NCBI RefSeq assembly: GCF_034424315.1 | Contig: NZ_CP139972.1 | Coordinates: 1,240,001 to 1,304,000, forward strand | Reading direction: 5' to 3' | DNA from: Chitinophaga sancti | GTDB taxonomy: Bacteria > Bacteroidota > Bacteroidia > Chitinophagales > Chitinophagaceae | Length of the DNA: 64,000 nt | Shown: positions 8,166 through 17,445 of the stretch, piece after piece | Layout: each line of letters starts with the position of its first letter | Position numbering within the stretch: the first letter of the stretch is position 1 | Translations under genes and position numbers: made by a program | Notes under the pieces: model-generated | The model's database searches: none | Told to the model about the DNA's origin: nothing | Seen by the model: only the letters and a program-made list of their open reading frames with translations

Positions 8166-9429
8166 CTTTAAAGGAGTTTTCCAAATTTTCAATGAATGGG
8201 ATACCTCCATACTTACCCTCTAAATAATTCTTACTAAAGGGAGTATCCTTTCTTACAATTTTATATTCTGCAAGGTTAACCACTTTGGTTGCAGCAATCC
8301 TATCTTTTTCAACAATGTAAACCTGGTCTCTCCGCAGTAGATCACGATCAACAACACTTACATCATGACTTACAGCGAAAAGCTGTGAACCCGAATTTGC
8401 AGTTTCAGAATTAAAAAGGCGAATGATGGCTTTCGTCATCAAAGAATGTAATCTTGCATCCAACTCATCAATGACAACCAATTGTCCCTTCTCAATGGCG
8501 GAAATAAGGGTACCTAATATATTATAGAACTTTTTGGTTCCTTCGGATTCGTCCAATTCCATCTCAAAAGGCTCAAACCTAACGGGGTTTCCATTTTCAT
8601 CAAATACTTCATGAATTGTAAAGACAAGGTCCTCAAAGAATTCAGATAAATATTCTTCTGTCTTAAACTTTCCCGGTGCCTTCTTCATGATAGTAGCCTT
8701 ATCATCATCTGAAAACTGCACGACCTCAACTCCCTTAATCCCTAAATCTGCTTGTTGGATTATAGAATTTATTATTTGCTTATAATGATCAATTTTCAAT
8801 AAATCGTTTGTGAGTTTTTTGTGTGATTGATCAAGCAAGCCATGCACTATATGAATTTCATTAAACCACTTATAGATTTCATTAGCCACCGGCGCATTCC
8901 ATAGATCGGCCACAGACAGGAAAAGAACATTTGGTTTACTGCGTGTTTCTAATCCTTCAGCATTAGGAAATTTTTTATGCGCAATTTCAAATTGCTGACC
9001 AATTCTCAGGAAGAGTGCCGTTTCTGTTGTCGCCTTCACTTCAAACAACCATTCTTTAGCAACAGCATTTCTACTTGCTTCAAAACCATACCGGTACCGC
9101 TTCTCCTTAATAATAAACGCTGCTTCGAAGGAAGAAGGTGCATTTAATGTTGAAGAATTTAACCTAAAAGGAACAATACTGTCAATAGTATTTGTACTAT
9201 TATAACCCGCTGATTCCAAAATGAGATTTCGGTAGGTGATAAAAGCTTCTATAATTTTTGATTTTCCACTTGCATTTGGGCCATAGAGCAAAACTGATTT
9301 TAAGAGTTTTGATTTTTTGGCGTCAATAAGATTTGAATCCTGGTGTTCGGAAAGCGAAGTAGCAGTAAAATTGATTACAACAGGTTCTTTTATTGATCTA
9401 TAATTCTCAACTTTAAAATACACTAACAT
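8152..9429 (-). CDS. AAA15 / RloA-like ATPase (SMC-like ABC ATPase fold)
   Basis: 425 residues. Begins MLVYFKVENYRSIKEP, the typical FxxxNYRSI opening of AAA_15/AAA_21 ATPases. Walker A GPNASGKS at 50-57, Walker B LVVIDELDARLHS around 315-327, and a switch motif AVSHDVSVVD further on. Such proteins are the ATPase halves of several two-gene phage-defence or abortive-infection systems, with a nuclease or RloB-like partner. Here the only partner candidate is the 34-residue ORF overlapping the 3' end. Base composition is more AT-rich than the neighbours, consistent with horizontal acquisition. Function in defence is inference. Confidence 0.8.
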   Translation of the reverse strand: MLVYFKVENYRSIKEPVVINFTATSLSEHQDSNLIDAKKSKLLKSVLLYGPNASGKSKIIEAFITYRNLILESAGYNSTNTIDSIVPFRLNSSTLNAPSSFEAAFIIKEKRYRYGFEASRNAVAKEWLFEVKATTETALFLRIGQQFEIAHKKFPNAEGLETRSKPNVLFLSVADLWNAPVANEIYKWFNEIHIVHGLLDQSHKKLTNDLLKIDHYKQIINSIIQQADLGIKGVEVVQFSDDDKATIMKKAPGKFKTEEYLSEFFEDLVFTIHEVFDENGNPVRFEPFEMELDESEGTKKFYNILGTLISAIEKGQLVVIDELDARLHSLMTKAIIRLFNSETANSGSQLFAVSHDVSVVDRDLLRRDQVYIVEKDRIAATKVVNLAEYKIVRKDTPFSKNYLEGKYGGIPFIENLENSFKDDEQ

Positions 9430-9656
9430 AATTACCTATTTTACTCAAAAACACACCAAAACAACCTGATTGCCTCATAAAAAACAATCTTTCTTGCAGG
9501 TTTTCTGCAAAATATACAATACCTAACTACAGATGGAGGAGTTTATATTAGTCTTGAGGGTTAGTTATTGAAATAACAGGCTCAGTTATTTTTTGGTAAA
9601 AAAGAGGAATAGACCTTCGGTCTGGCAATGTAAATCCGCGATAAGTATTCGATTTG

Positions 9657-10358
9657 TTAGTGAGAATATTCCTTGAAACTATCCAGGTATTTATCTATAA
9701 ATTCCTGCTTCCGCTTCGACCGATATTGCATCACAAATCTCGGATGCTCCAAAGGCACTATTGTTTTAAAGAAGCCTTCTTTCTCATTTAACTTCACCAG
9801 GAACTGGTAATTCTTTCCCGTTCCTAAACAATAACACACGTTCCTATCTACCCCAAATGCTAATTGCTTTTTTATATTCTCTACCATAAACGGATACACT
9901 GCCTTTGTCAGCGCTGCACTGTCATAATAGTTATAATTGATCTCGGTGCCATCTTCTTTTACAGCGGTGAAACCCAAAGGCGACACAGATGCGAAATAGA
10001 AATCATGATAGAACTTTTCCGGGCCGCCATAAGCAGCAATCACATCATAAATAAATACAGAAGATGGCTCATGTGTTTGTATACCGGAAATGGATATACC
10101 GCATACTGATTGCAGGCGCTTGGTATCGGTAAAAGGGATGCCTGTGGAGCCGGAGCCCAGGCGACCGGGGTTAATACCCATGATGATTTGACGCTGGTGA
10201 TGGTCTCCGTAAAAACGGCGGTAAAATTGCTTCATGATGCCCATGACCTGGGGCTGTTCGCGAAATGGATTCATGATGCGGATACCTTTGGGCAATTTGC
10301 CGGTGTATTGGAGGTTCGAGTTAAAATCGATGACGTGATCTGCGAAAGTCATTTTCAT
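9657..10358 (-). CDS. SMUG-like uracil-DNA glycosylase family protein
   Basis: 233 residues. The UDG-fold motif GINPGRLGSGSTGIPFTD occupies residues 61-78, and near the C-terminus PLEHPRFVMQYR (about 203-214) carries the HP(S/R) motif of the second active-site loop. This combination matches the SMUG2/DUF4918-type glycosylases annotated in Bacteroidota. The predicted role is excision of uracil or related bases from DNA. It is divergent from the MFS gene at 10519, with about 160 bp of shared upstream DNA. An alternative start is the second Met two codons in. Confidence 0.78.
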   Translation of the reverse strand: MKMTFADHVIDFNSNLQYTGKLPKGIRIMNPFREQPQVMGIMKQFYRRFYGDHHQRQIIMGINPGRLGSGSTGIPFTDTKRLQSVCGISISGIQTHEPSSVFIYDVIAAYGGPEKFYHDFYFASVSPLGFTAVKEDGTEINYNYYDSAALTKAVYPFMVENIKKQLAFGVDRNVCYCLGTGKNYQFLVKLNEKEGFFKTIVPLEHPRFVMQYRSKRKQEFIDKYLDSFKEYSH

Positions 10359-10518
10359 GAGGCGAAAATAGTTAATTACGGTGAGTTAGGAGGAGATGCC
10401 TGCTACGCCATACAATACAAAATTACATCATATATCCCCCTCAAAAGGTATCAAAACCGATAACCTGCACAACAAGCCCATTTCGATGAAACGAAAATAA
10501 TCAATAATTTAGTCGTAC

Positions 10519-11913
10519 ATGAAGCAACGTTTTGGGATCCTGTTCCCCCTCATACTGGGAACATTTATGGCAGGAATAGACAGTAGTATCGTGAATGTAT
10601 CCCTCCCCACGATGAGCACACAATTTGGGGTTGGACTGGATGCAATTGAATGGGTGATCGTCGCCTACATGCTGGGTTTCTGTGTCTTTATGCCACTCAC
10701 CAGCTGGCTCAAAGAACAGATCGGTTTTTATACATTATACCTGATCAGTTTGTCGATTTTCACCTTCGGCTCGCTCTTATGTGCGATCTCCGTTAGCTTG
10801 CCGGAGCTGATCGCTGCGCGTGCAATCCAGTCTTTTGGCGGCGGGGCCATCACCCCTACTGCAATGGCTATACTGACCCTCGTCTTTCCCCTGGAAGAAA
10901 GAGGTAAGGTGATGGGCTGGTGGTCGCTGGGTAGTATTGCCGGACCCGCTATAGGACCGACTCTCGGCGGTACGTTGACGAATCTCTATGGCTGGCCGTC
11001 TATTTTTTATATCAATTTGCCGATTGGGATATTAACGATCGGGATCGCGGCGTATACCTTAAGGTTCTTAAAGGCCTCAGATCGCCAGCCTGCAAGGTTT
11101 GATGCCAGCGGCTTTGGATTATTTACTGTGTTTATTATTCTTTTCCAGTATGCGATTGCGGTATTGCCGGATAAAGGCTTTACTTCCCTGGCAGTATGGA
11201 TACCTTTTGTTGTCAGTATTATCGCAATTGTTGTATTTGTCAGGCATAGTCTGCATAACCCGCATGCGCTTTTTAACCTCCATATTTTTCGACACCGGAT
11301 TTATACTTATTGTATCTTAATTACGGGTGTCAGATCGGTGGCTATCTTCGGTGGCTTGTTTCTTTTACCTTTTTTATTACAGGGGCAGTTAGGGTTTTCG
11401 GAAATTGCTTCGGGCCTATTGATCCTACCTTTTTCTGCAGTGATGGCGCTTGTAACTCCTATTGCCGGCTCGCTTTCTGATAAGTTTGGACCCAGGCGGC
11501 TGATTATTGTAGGGCTGGTATTGGTGGCAATTTCTATGGTGCAGTTGTCTCAATTGAATTCACCTGGCCTATTTCCGATTATTGCGGCAATGGTGGTGAG
11601 AGGGTTGGGGATTGGGCTATTGGTATCCACGATTACGGCGGCGGCTATGAGTGCGGTGTTGCCGGAGGAGGTGACGCAGGCGTCTGCTATGTTTTCGTTG
11701 ATACAGCAGTTGAGTGGAACGATCGGAATTGCGTTTAGCGGCTTGCTGCAGCAGTATATTATGAGGTATTATGTGGATGGGAAGGGGTATACAGAGACTG
11801 TGGGGCATCATTATGGGATACAGGATACGTTTTTTATTGCGGCGTTGTTGGTGGTGGCCACGGTGCCGTTTGCGCTTAAGTTGCCGTATTTTGTGAAGCG
11901 GCCGGTGAAGTGA
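10519..11913 (+). CDS. MFS drug exporter, DHA2 (EmrB/QacA) family
   Basis: 464 residues, strongly hydrophobic with 12-14 membrane helices. The first helix has the DHA2 signature FMAGIDSSIVNVSLPTM, followed by motif GAITPTAMAIL and motif C-like GPAIGPTLGG (about residues 140-150), which is typical of proton-driven antiporters. It probably exports amphiphilic toxic compounds across the inner membrane. No adaptor (EmrA) or outer-membrane channel lies next to it. Substrate unknown. Confidence 0.85.
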   Translation: MKQRFGILFPLILGTFMAGIDSSIVNVSLPTMSTQFGVGLDAIEWVIVAYMLGFCVFMPLTSWLKEQIGFYTLYLISLSIFTFGSLLCAISVSLPELIAARAIQSFGGGAITPTAMAILTLVFPLEERGKVMGWWSLGSIAGPAIGPTLGGTLTNLYGWPSIFYINLPIGILTIGIAAYTLRFLKASDRQPARFDASGFGLFTVFIILFQYAIAVLPDKGFTSLAVWIPFVVSIIAIVVFVRHSLHNPHALFNLHIFRHRIYTYCILITGVRSVAIFGGLFLLPFLLQGQLGFSEIASGLLILPFSAVMALVTPIAGSLSDKFGPRRLIIVGLVLVAISMVQLSQLNSPGLFPIIAAMVVRGLGIGLLVSTITAAAMSAVLPEEVTQASAMFSLIQQLSGTIGIAFSGLLQQYIMRYYVDGKGYTETVGHHYGIQDTFFIAALLVVATVPFALKLPYFVKRPVK

Positions 11914-12075
11914 TGCCGCAAATTGAAAAAAAACACAACGAGAATGAGACTAGAAATAATGAAAAAAGACTCCTCCTAACTTGACAATGTAAAACTAAAC
12001 AAAGCCATTAAAAGCTAATATCTATAATTATTTTCCCAAAATTCGTTATTATAATTATCCAATTCACAAACAATA

Positions 12076-12660
12076 ATGTCTGCCGGAGAACTCCTTTACC
12101 AAAATATCAACTCAAAGGTTCCAATCAGCAAAGCTGAGTATGAAATTTTTATCGACTATTTTAAAGCGAAGGTTGTCAAAAAAAAACAACATTTGATTGA
12201 ACAAGGCCAAAAGAATGACAAAATATTTTTCATTGAAAAAGGACTAGTCTTTTCCTATACAATGCTGGAGAATGAAGATATACAGGTAATCCAATTTGCA
12301 AAAGAAAATCATTGGATTTCAGACTTATATAGTTTTATCTCTGAATCAAAAGCGCTGTTTACCATTCAAGCATTAGAAAACTGTGTAGTTTGGGAGATTT
12401 CAAAAAATGAGTTAACCAAGATGAATACACTATATCCGCAAATGGAAACATTTTATAGGCTGAATATTCAGAATGCTTATGCGCATACTTTACTACGCTT
12501 GTCAAATATTTATTCAACAGATGCAGAATCAAAGTACAATGATCTTAGAACAACCCAACCAGATCTGCTACAACGTGCGCCACAATACTTGATTGCATCC
12601 TACCTCGGAATATTGCCTTCTTCTTTGAGCAGAATCAGGAATAAAAAACCGATGAAATGA
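12076..12660 (+). CDS. Crp/Fnr-family transcriptional regulator
   Basis: 194 residues. A cyclic-nucleotide-binding-type beta roll (about 20-125) contains LIEQGQKNDKIFFIEKGLV, followed by a long helix and a C-terminal winged-helix with a recognition helix IASYLGILPSSLSRIR (about 174-189). These Bacteroidota Crp-like regulators usually control the adjacent gene and often lack residues for cAMP binding. The following NTF2-like and DoxX genes, on the same strand but split by an IS, are plausible targets. Confidence 0.82.
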   Translation: MSAGELLYQNINSKVPISKAEYEIFIDYFKAKVVKKKQHLIEQGQKNDKIFFIEKGLVFSYTMLENEDIQVIQFAKENHWISDLYSFISESKALFTIQALENCVVWEISKNELTKMNTLYPQMETFYRLNIQNAYAHTLLRLSNIYSTDAESKYNDLRTTQPDLLQRAPQYLIASYLGILPSSLSRIRNKKPMK

Positions 12661-12702
12661 TTTTCTTAGCATAGGCGAACAAGTCAATCGTGTAAACCCT
12701 CG

Positions 12703-12710
12703 TAAATTTG
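12703..12710 (+). promoter_or_regulatory. Bacteroidota -7 promoter element
   Basis: TAAATTTG matches TAnnTTTG and lies 29 bp upstream of the ATG at 12740. No clear -33 TTG was found at the expected distance. Confidence 0.45.
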
Positions 12711-12739
12711 CTTATTGACTAATCATAATAATAACGCAA

Positions 12740-13333
12740 ATGAAAAAACTTAGCATTATACTTCTTGTGGCCATAACAGTATCCAATTGTTTTGCGCAAA
12801 GTAGCAAATACCAGGGAGAACAAATAAATATAAACAACTTTCACCTGGTGGACTTTGTGGGGTGGAATACAAACCTTGAAGTCCTGGCACATTATCATAC
12901 AGACGATGTAAAAGTATTTGGCGATGGCTGGCAAACTGTGGGGTTGAAATCACATGAATCGGCCATGGAAAAATCAATTAAAGAAATGCCCGATGCTAAA
13001 GTGGTACAACATACCCCAAACGTAGCCAGCGGCAACTGGACTGGTGTAGTCGGAAGATCTCCTCAATTTAACATGGCTACCATTGTTAAATGGAAAAATA
13101 AGAAAATCGATTATGAATATTTATTTTACAAACAACTAAGCGCTACTGAAGCAGCAGCAATATCCCCTTCTGTCAAACCTATAGTAACCTTTACAAGTCC
13201 AAATGATAAAGCCCTGACCCTGGCGGTTAATGTACAGCCTGGGTGGACTTGTATAATGGAAGAAATAAAAGGGAAACGCACTGCTTTTTTTATCAAAATT
13301 AATCACTCTTGTCCGGGTAAAATAAAGGTATAA
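12740..13333 (+). pseudogene. NTF2/SnoaL-like exported protein truncated by an IS
   Basis: 197 residues: signal peptide (ending near NCFAQ), an NTF2-like fold with VGWNTNLEVLAHYHTDDVKVFGDG, and a C-terminal extension. The IS4-family element begins at 13303, so the last nine residues (HSCPGKIKV) come from the IS end. On the far side of the IS the DNA continues INNGKEVERLVFQ-stop. Removing the IS and one copy of a 7-bp target duplication restores an in-frame C-terminus FIKINNGKEVERLVFQ. The protein is thus shortened by about 12 native residues; whether it still folds is unknown. Confidence 0.75.
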
Positions 13334-14718
13334 AAATAAAAAAGGGGCAATTACGCCCCAATAGTTTATAATTTTGGGTTACCACACTCAAAACATAAAC
13401 TTGGATAAAGATAGAAAATTTCCCGGACACCCGGTTTTGTCACAAATATTAGAATTAATACCTACCGGGTTAATACAATCTGCTAATCGAAAACATCAGG
13501 CAAACCGATATTATAAGCGTTTGCCACTGCGGATCCACCTGGTTAGCCTGCTATATGGTGTATTTAGCTATTGCAATGGACTTCGGGAAATTTGTGAGGG
13601 CATGCTGGCCTGTGAAGGGAAACTAGCCCATCTCGGTCTTGACAAGGCTCCTGCTAGAAGTACCCTTTCGGATGCCAATACCAACCGAAAGTACCTGGTC
13701 TTTGAAACGATTTATTATGGATTACTGAAGAAATATAACTCATTTATATCGGACAGCCGACTGAAAGGGTTAAGTATTCGGAATTTGAAAATCATTGATA
13801 GTACAACGATTTCATTGTTCAGTGAGATACTACAAGGCGTAGGCCGTAACCGATTGGACGGTTCCCGGAAAAAGGGAGGCATCAAAGTACATACCCTAAT
13901 GGATGCATTTAGCGGAGTCACAGAGTTTGTGAGGATTACCCCTGCCAAAGAGCATGACCGTAAGTTCCTGTATCACCTGAAGTTGAAGGAAGGTAGTTGG
14001 ATAGTTTTTGATAAGGCATATAATACATATCACCATTTTGCCAAATGGACTGCTCAAAAGGTGTGGTTCGTTAGCCGAATGAAAGACAATGCTGTATTTC
14101 ATGTAACAAAAGTGCTGGTGGATAAAACGAAGAAAAAGCAAGCCATTGGCGTTATAAAAGAGCAATATATCACAGTGGGTATTAAAACAAATGGAACTGT
14201 GACTGAACGGCTAAAGCTGCGACGGGTTATTTATAAAGCCAAAGATGGGAAAAGATATATTTATATAACCAATGATTTTACTTTACCGGCATCCAAGATA
14301 GCTACTATCTATAAAAATCGATGGATGATAGAGCTGCTCTTTAAGCAGATTAAGCAGAACTTCCCATTACGATACTTTTGGGGAGAAAGTGATAATGCTA
14401 TCAAAATGCAGGTCTATTGTGTACTAATCGCTCAGTTGCTAATGGTCGTGATCCGGAAAAAGGCGGCTACTAAAAAATCATTTGCGAATATGATTACCGT
14501 AATCCGATTGCATTTAATGAGTTATGTGGACCTGCTTGAGTTTATAAAAGACACTTATAAAGCATGGAGGAAAACACATAATGCGTCATTTGCCTTTTCC
14601 ACGTAATTAAATAGAGGGGAGCTCCCCTTGAAATCGCAACATTAAATTTTAACCCTGTATGCCTTGACTGCAAAGCATACAGGAATATTTTACCCCGGAG
14701 TTACCCGGACAACAATGA
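13303..14718 (+). mobile_element. IS4-family insertion sequence, about 1.4 kb
   Basis: Terminal inverted repeats TCACTCTTGTCCGGGTAA (13303-13320) and, at the right end, its near complement (14701-14718; 16 of 18 match). The flanks AAATTAA (13296-13302) and AAATAAA (14719-14725) look like a 7-bp target duplication with one mismatch. The boundaries are supported by the fact that excision at them restores the interrupted gene. A GGGGC/GCCCC hairpin lies just inside the left end and an AGGGGAGCTCCCCT palindrome follows the transposase. No second copy is in the window. Confidence 0.82.
13374..14606 (+). CDS. IS4-family DDE transposase (DUF4372-type N-terminus)
   Basis: 410 residues from a TTG start at 13374 (another TTG is at 13401); no early in-frame ATG exists. 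The N-terminus FPGHPVLSQILELIP to SDANTNRKYLVFE is the DUF4372 region. Catalytic residues are in IIDSTT, IVFDKAY and the IS4 YREK signature in YKNRWMIELLFKQIKQNF. The reading frame is intact, so the element may be active. It lies within inverted repeats that cut the NTF2-like gene. Confidence 0.88.
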   Translation: MGYHTQNINLDKDRKFPGHPVLSQILELIPTGLIQSANRKHQANRYYKRLPLRIHLVSLLYGVFSYCNGLREICEGMLACEGKLAHLGLDKAPARSTLSDANTNRKYLVFETIYYGLLKKYNSFISDSRLKGLSIRNLKIIDSTTISLFSEILQGVGRNRLDGSRKKGGIKVHTLMDAFSGVTEFVRITPAKEHDRKFLYHLKLKEGSWIVFDKAYNTYHHFAKWTAQKVWFVSRMKDNAVFHVTKVLVDKTKKKQAIGVIKEQYITVGIKTNGTVTERLKLRRVIYKAKDGKRYIYITNDFTLPASKIATIYKNRWMIELLFKQIKQNFPLRYFWGESDNAIKMQVYCVLIAQLLMVVIRKKAATKKSFANMITVIRLHLMSYVDLLEFIKDTYKAWRKTHNASFAFST

Positions 14719-14845
14719 AAATAAATAATGGAAAAGAAGTAGAAAGACTGGTATTCCAATAACTTCAATACTACACATCCCATTTAAAAAACAAAGCACC
14801 TTACTTAAAAAGATTCTTACTAAACTTTTGACCTTATTATACACA

Positions 14846-14917
14846 TTAGAACTCATTTCATAAACAGGTATTTTAAATTGATAATCAATACCTAAATGGT
14901 AATTACGAAATGAGTTA
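14846..14917. mobile_element. 72-bp palindromic MITE-like element, copy 1
   Basis: Begins TAGAACTCATTTC and ends GAAATGAGTTA, so the ends are inverted repeats. The reverse complement of the same sequence occurs at 29664-29736, with a further half copy at 29741-29787. It lies between the IS and the DoxX gene, 46 bp before the DoxX start. No transposase is encoded. Confidence 0.75.
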
Positions 14918-14962
14918 TCGTATAATAAATCAAGTAAGACAATGCCGATTTAAATTAAAAAA

Positions 14963-15391
14963 ATGAAAGGTAAATTTGATATCCCACAATTGTTTCTACG
15001 CCTATCACTTGGGCTAGGATTCCTATTACCTGTTATGGACAGGTTTGGGTGGCTTGGAGCCGCAGGCATAAATGGAAATGCTTGGGGCAATTGGGGAAAC
15101 TTTGTAAGTTATACTCATTCCCTGATGCCCTATTTATCAGAGTTGCCAGCGAAAATCATGGCAATATTTGCAACTTTCGGCGAAATAATATTTGGGATTG
15201 CTTTACTTATCGGTTTTAAGGTTCGGATAGCTGCGTTTGGGAGCTTCTTGCTAACGTTAACTTTTGCGTTAAGCATGTTTATTTTTTCAGGGCCACGTAT
15301 CCCTTTTAACTACTCAGTTTTTGTCGTCAGTGCTGCATCACTTTTATTGGCTTACATTCCTGATTACAAGTGGGGCATTTCAAATAAGTGA
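14963..15391 (+). CDS. DoxX-family membrane protein
   Basis: 142 residues with four predicted membrane helices. The N-terminal FLRLSLGLGFLLPVMDRFG is the DoxX opening; later GEIIFGIALLIGFKVRIAAFGSFLLTL fits the family's second and third helices. DoxX proteins are small quinone- or redox-associated membrane proteins of unclear reaction. It probably belonged with the Crp-like regulator and NTF2-like gene upstream before the IS inserted between them. Confidence 0.82.
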   Translation: MKGKFDIPQLFLRLSLGLGFLLPVMDRFGWLGAAGINGNAWGNWGNFVSYTHSLMPYLSELPAKIMAIFATFGEIIFGIALLIGFKVRIAAFGSFLLTLTFALSMFIFSGPRIPFNYSVFVVSAASLLLAYIPDYKWGISNK

Positions 15392-15522
15392 CGAACTGCT
15401 GTTATACTTAATATTTAAGCAGAACGATGATATATTGGCATTCTATATAAATAAGACTGGAGTAGCCATAACCTGCTCCTGTCCCCCCTCCTTAATTCTT
15501 ATTTCCGGCAACAATATTAAAC

Positions 15523-15702
15523 TTACTCCAACAGCCTTGAATAATATCGCTGAGATTGCATCCGCACTAAATCATCAAGACCAGATTCATCTTCCCATGC
15601 ATTACTCAATGCGTATTTATATTCAATATCTCCCAATGGGGTGATTTCCACTTTATCTAAATGGATATCCTCTCTGAAGTTCCATCTCTGCCAACGCAAT
15701 AA
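15523..15702 (-). pseudogene. Remnant of an unrecognised gene (C-terminus only)
   Basis: On the minus strand 59 codons read LLRWQRWNFREDIHLDKVEI and continue ITPLGDIEYKYALSNAWED to RYYSRLLE-stop. The composition looks like a real protein end, but the frame is closed upstream by TAA at 15703-15705 and no start or ribosome site is visible. I do not recognise the family. The rest of 15392-15874 holds no other supported feature. Confidence 0.35.
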
Positions 15703-15874
15703 TTATTGGTGATAGCCGTCTCAAAGTTGTATACTTGCACAACAACCACCAGATTATAAAAAAGATGAAGAAATTACCAGGTATTTGAACCTGGTCAAAT
15801 AGAACTAATAATGAAATGATTTCTAACTATAACCAATAAAAATAATCATTATCAAAATCAATAACTTTAAATCC

Positions 15875-16498
15875 ATGCAGCACTCGGCAAAGATTACGAC
15901 ACTATTCCTGGACATCGGCGGGGTTTTATTAAGCAACGGCTGGGACCGTGCCGCCCGCAAAGAGGCAGCCAGGATTTTTGACCTGGACACTGTTGAACTG
16001 GAAGAACGTCATCATCTTACTTTCGATACTTATGAGGAAGGTAAGCTTACACTGGATGACTATCTCACCAGGATTGTCTTTTACGAACACAGGGAGTTTA
16101 CAAGAAACGATTTTAAGGAGTTTATGTACAGCCGTACCACCCCTTATTCCGATATGATTGACCTGATCTGCCAGTTGAAAGAACAGTATAAACTGAAGAT
16201 CGCTATCGTGAACAATGAAGGTAGAGAATTGAATGAATACCGGATCCGGACTTTTGGGATTGATAAGTTTGTAGATTTCTTCATTTCTTCCTGTTTTGTG
16301 CATTTTCGTAAACCGGATGCGGACATCTGGAGAATGGCACTGGATATTGCCCTCGTGAGACCAGAAGAGGTGTTGTATATTGAAGATCGGGCGATGTTTA
16401 TTCATGTGGCGGAAGGATTGGGGATTAATGGGCTGTTGCACGAGAATTTTGCTAAGACGGTGGAGAAGTTGAAGGAATGGGGGCTTACGGTGCAGTAG
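15875..16498 (+). CDS. HAD-superfamily (subfamily IA) phosphatase-like hydrolase
   Basis: 207 residues. Motif I is LFLDIGGVLLSNG: the nucleophile Asp13 is present, but the usual second Asp (DxD) is Gly, as in many DLGGVL-type HAD proteins. Motif II is IAIVNNEGRE, motif III Lys is in HFRKPDADIWRMAL, and motif IV is VLYIEDRAMFI. A helical cap lies at about residues 20-95. Likely a small-molecule phosphatase acting in the cytoplasm; the substrate is unknown. It is preceded by TAACTTTA, close to a -7 element, and followed by a 26-bp array. Confidence 0.82.
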   Translation: MQHSAKITTLFLDIGGVLLSNGWDRAARKEAARIFDLDTVELEERHHLTFDTYEEGKLTLDDYLTRIVFYEHREFTRNDFKEFMYSRTTPYSDMIDLICQLKEQYKLKIAIVNNEGRELNEYRIRTFGIDKFVDFFISSCFVHFRKPDADIWRMALDIALVRPEEVLYIEDRAMFIHVAEGLGINGLLHENFAKTVEKLKEWGLTVQ

Positions 16499-16550
16499 TG
16501 GTAATATAGAGTTCCCGGGATTAATTGAGAGTAGCGTATTGGACATTGTA

Positions 16551-16700
16551 AATGAGCGTTGGTAATTGGGAATAGGACGTGAGCGTAAGGAACGGAAATA
16601 GGGAATGAGCGTAAGAAACAGAAATAGCAAATGAGCGTAAGGAACGGGAATAGGAAATGAGCGTAAGGAACGGAAATAGCAAATGAGAATAAGGAACACC
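16551..16700. repeat. 26-27 bp tandem array, about 5.5 copies
   Basis: Units of the form AATGAGCGTAAGGAACGGAA with GAGCGT (or GAGAAT) at 16554, 16581, 16607, 16633, 16659 and 16685. It lies 50 bp beyond the HAD phosphatase stop and has no open frame of interest. Confidence 0.85.
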
Positions 16701-16737
16701 TGAATTAAAAGCGGCACCTGAATTTCCAACAAAAAAG

Positions 16738-16759
16738 AGCCTCCCGTCACCGGAAGGCT
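16738..16759 (-). terminator. Hairpin terminator reading on the minus strand
   Basis: AGCCTCCCG and CGGAAGGCT flank a TCAC loop; on the minus strand the stem is followed by six T residues. It could end transcripts entering from the GH30 side. Confidence 0.5.
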
Positions 16760-16863
16760 AAAGGGGGTGCAAATCAACGTAATAGAAGATTATTTGAGTA
16801 GTTATCTTACAAATATATGTTTGGACACATATAAATAATATACCACGAACTGTGTATTTATTG

Positions 16864-16895
16864 AAAAAGCATCCCTGTAAAAGAGATGCTTTTTT
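16864..16895. terminator. Hairpin with flanking A and T runs
   Basis: AAAAAGCATC (16864-16873) pairs with GATGCTTTTT (16885-16894); T runs follow the stem on both strands, as in a bidirectional terminator between the HAD gene and the GH30 gene. Confidence 0.65.
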
Positions 16896-17082
16896 AATTG
16901 AACATTCACAAAAACCAACTATTATTTATCATTTTTTAACATCCGCCATTTTTCACCCACAGCTGTAGAAATCCGGGATGATCTGTCAGCTTGCGGCAAA
17001 TTCCAGGTACTTCCAGCTATTTTTTGCCATCCTCAACTACTTACGGCTATCCTCACCTTCTTCCTCCTACTTCAGTCTAACT

Positions 17083-17445
17083 CCGGCAAACACCCCCTAC
17101 TTCCACACCAAAGCCACTACCGCGCCCGCCTTCAACTCATACTGATACACCCTGCTTCCATCCTGCACAGAAAACACCTTTCCCTTATCTCCCGTATTCA
17201 ATTCCGGCAAACACCCCCTACTTCCACACCAAAGCCACTACCGCGCCCGCCTTCAACTTATACTGATACACCCTGCTTCCATCCTGCACAGAAAACACCT
17301 TTCCCTTATCTCCCGTATTCAATTCCGGCAAACACCCCCTACTTCCACACCAAAGTCACTACCGCGCCCGCCTTCAGCTCATATTGATACACCCTGCTCC
17401 CATCCTGCACAGAAAACACCTTTCCCTTATCCCCCGTATTCAACA
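17083..17445 (-). repeat. 121-bp tandem copies of the GH30 gene 3' end
   Basis: CCGGCAAACACCCCCTA recurs at 17083, 17204 and 17325 (exact 121-bp spacing). The unit at 17325 spans the real GH30 end; the two further units repeat the codons for the last ~33 residues (NTGDKGKVFSV to LVWK-stop) with few changes. Because 121 is not a multiple of three, each copy is in a new frame, but each stays open in its own frame with TTG/GTG rather than ATG start options. Confidence 0.9.

Noticed and set aside
15929..16777. 282-codon minus-strand frame
   Set aside because: Antisense to the HAD phosphatase and running into the 26-bp array; no family features.
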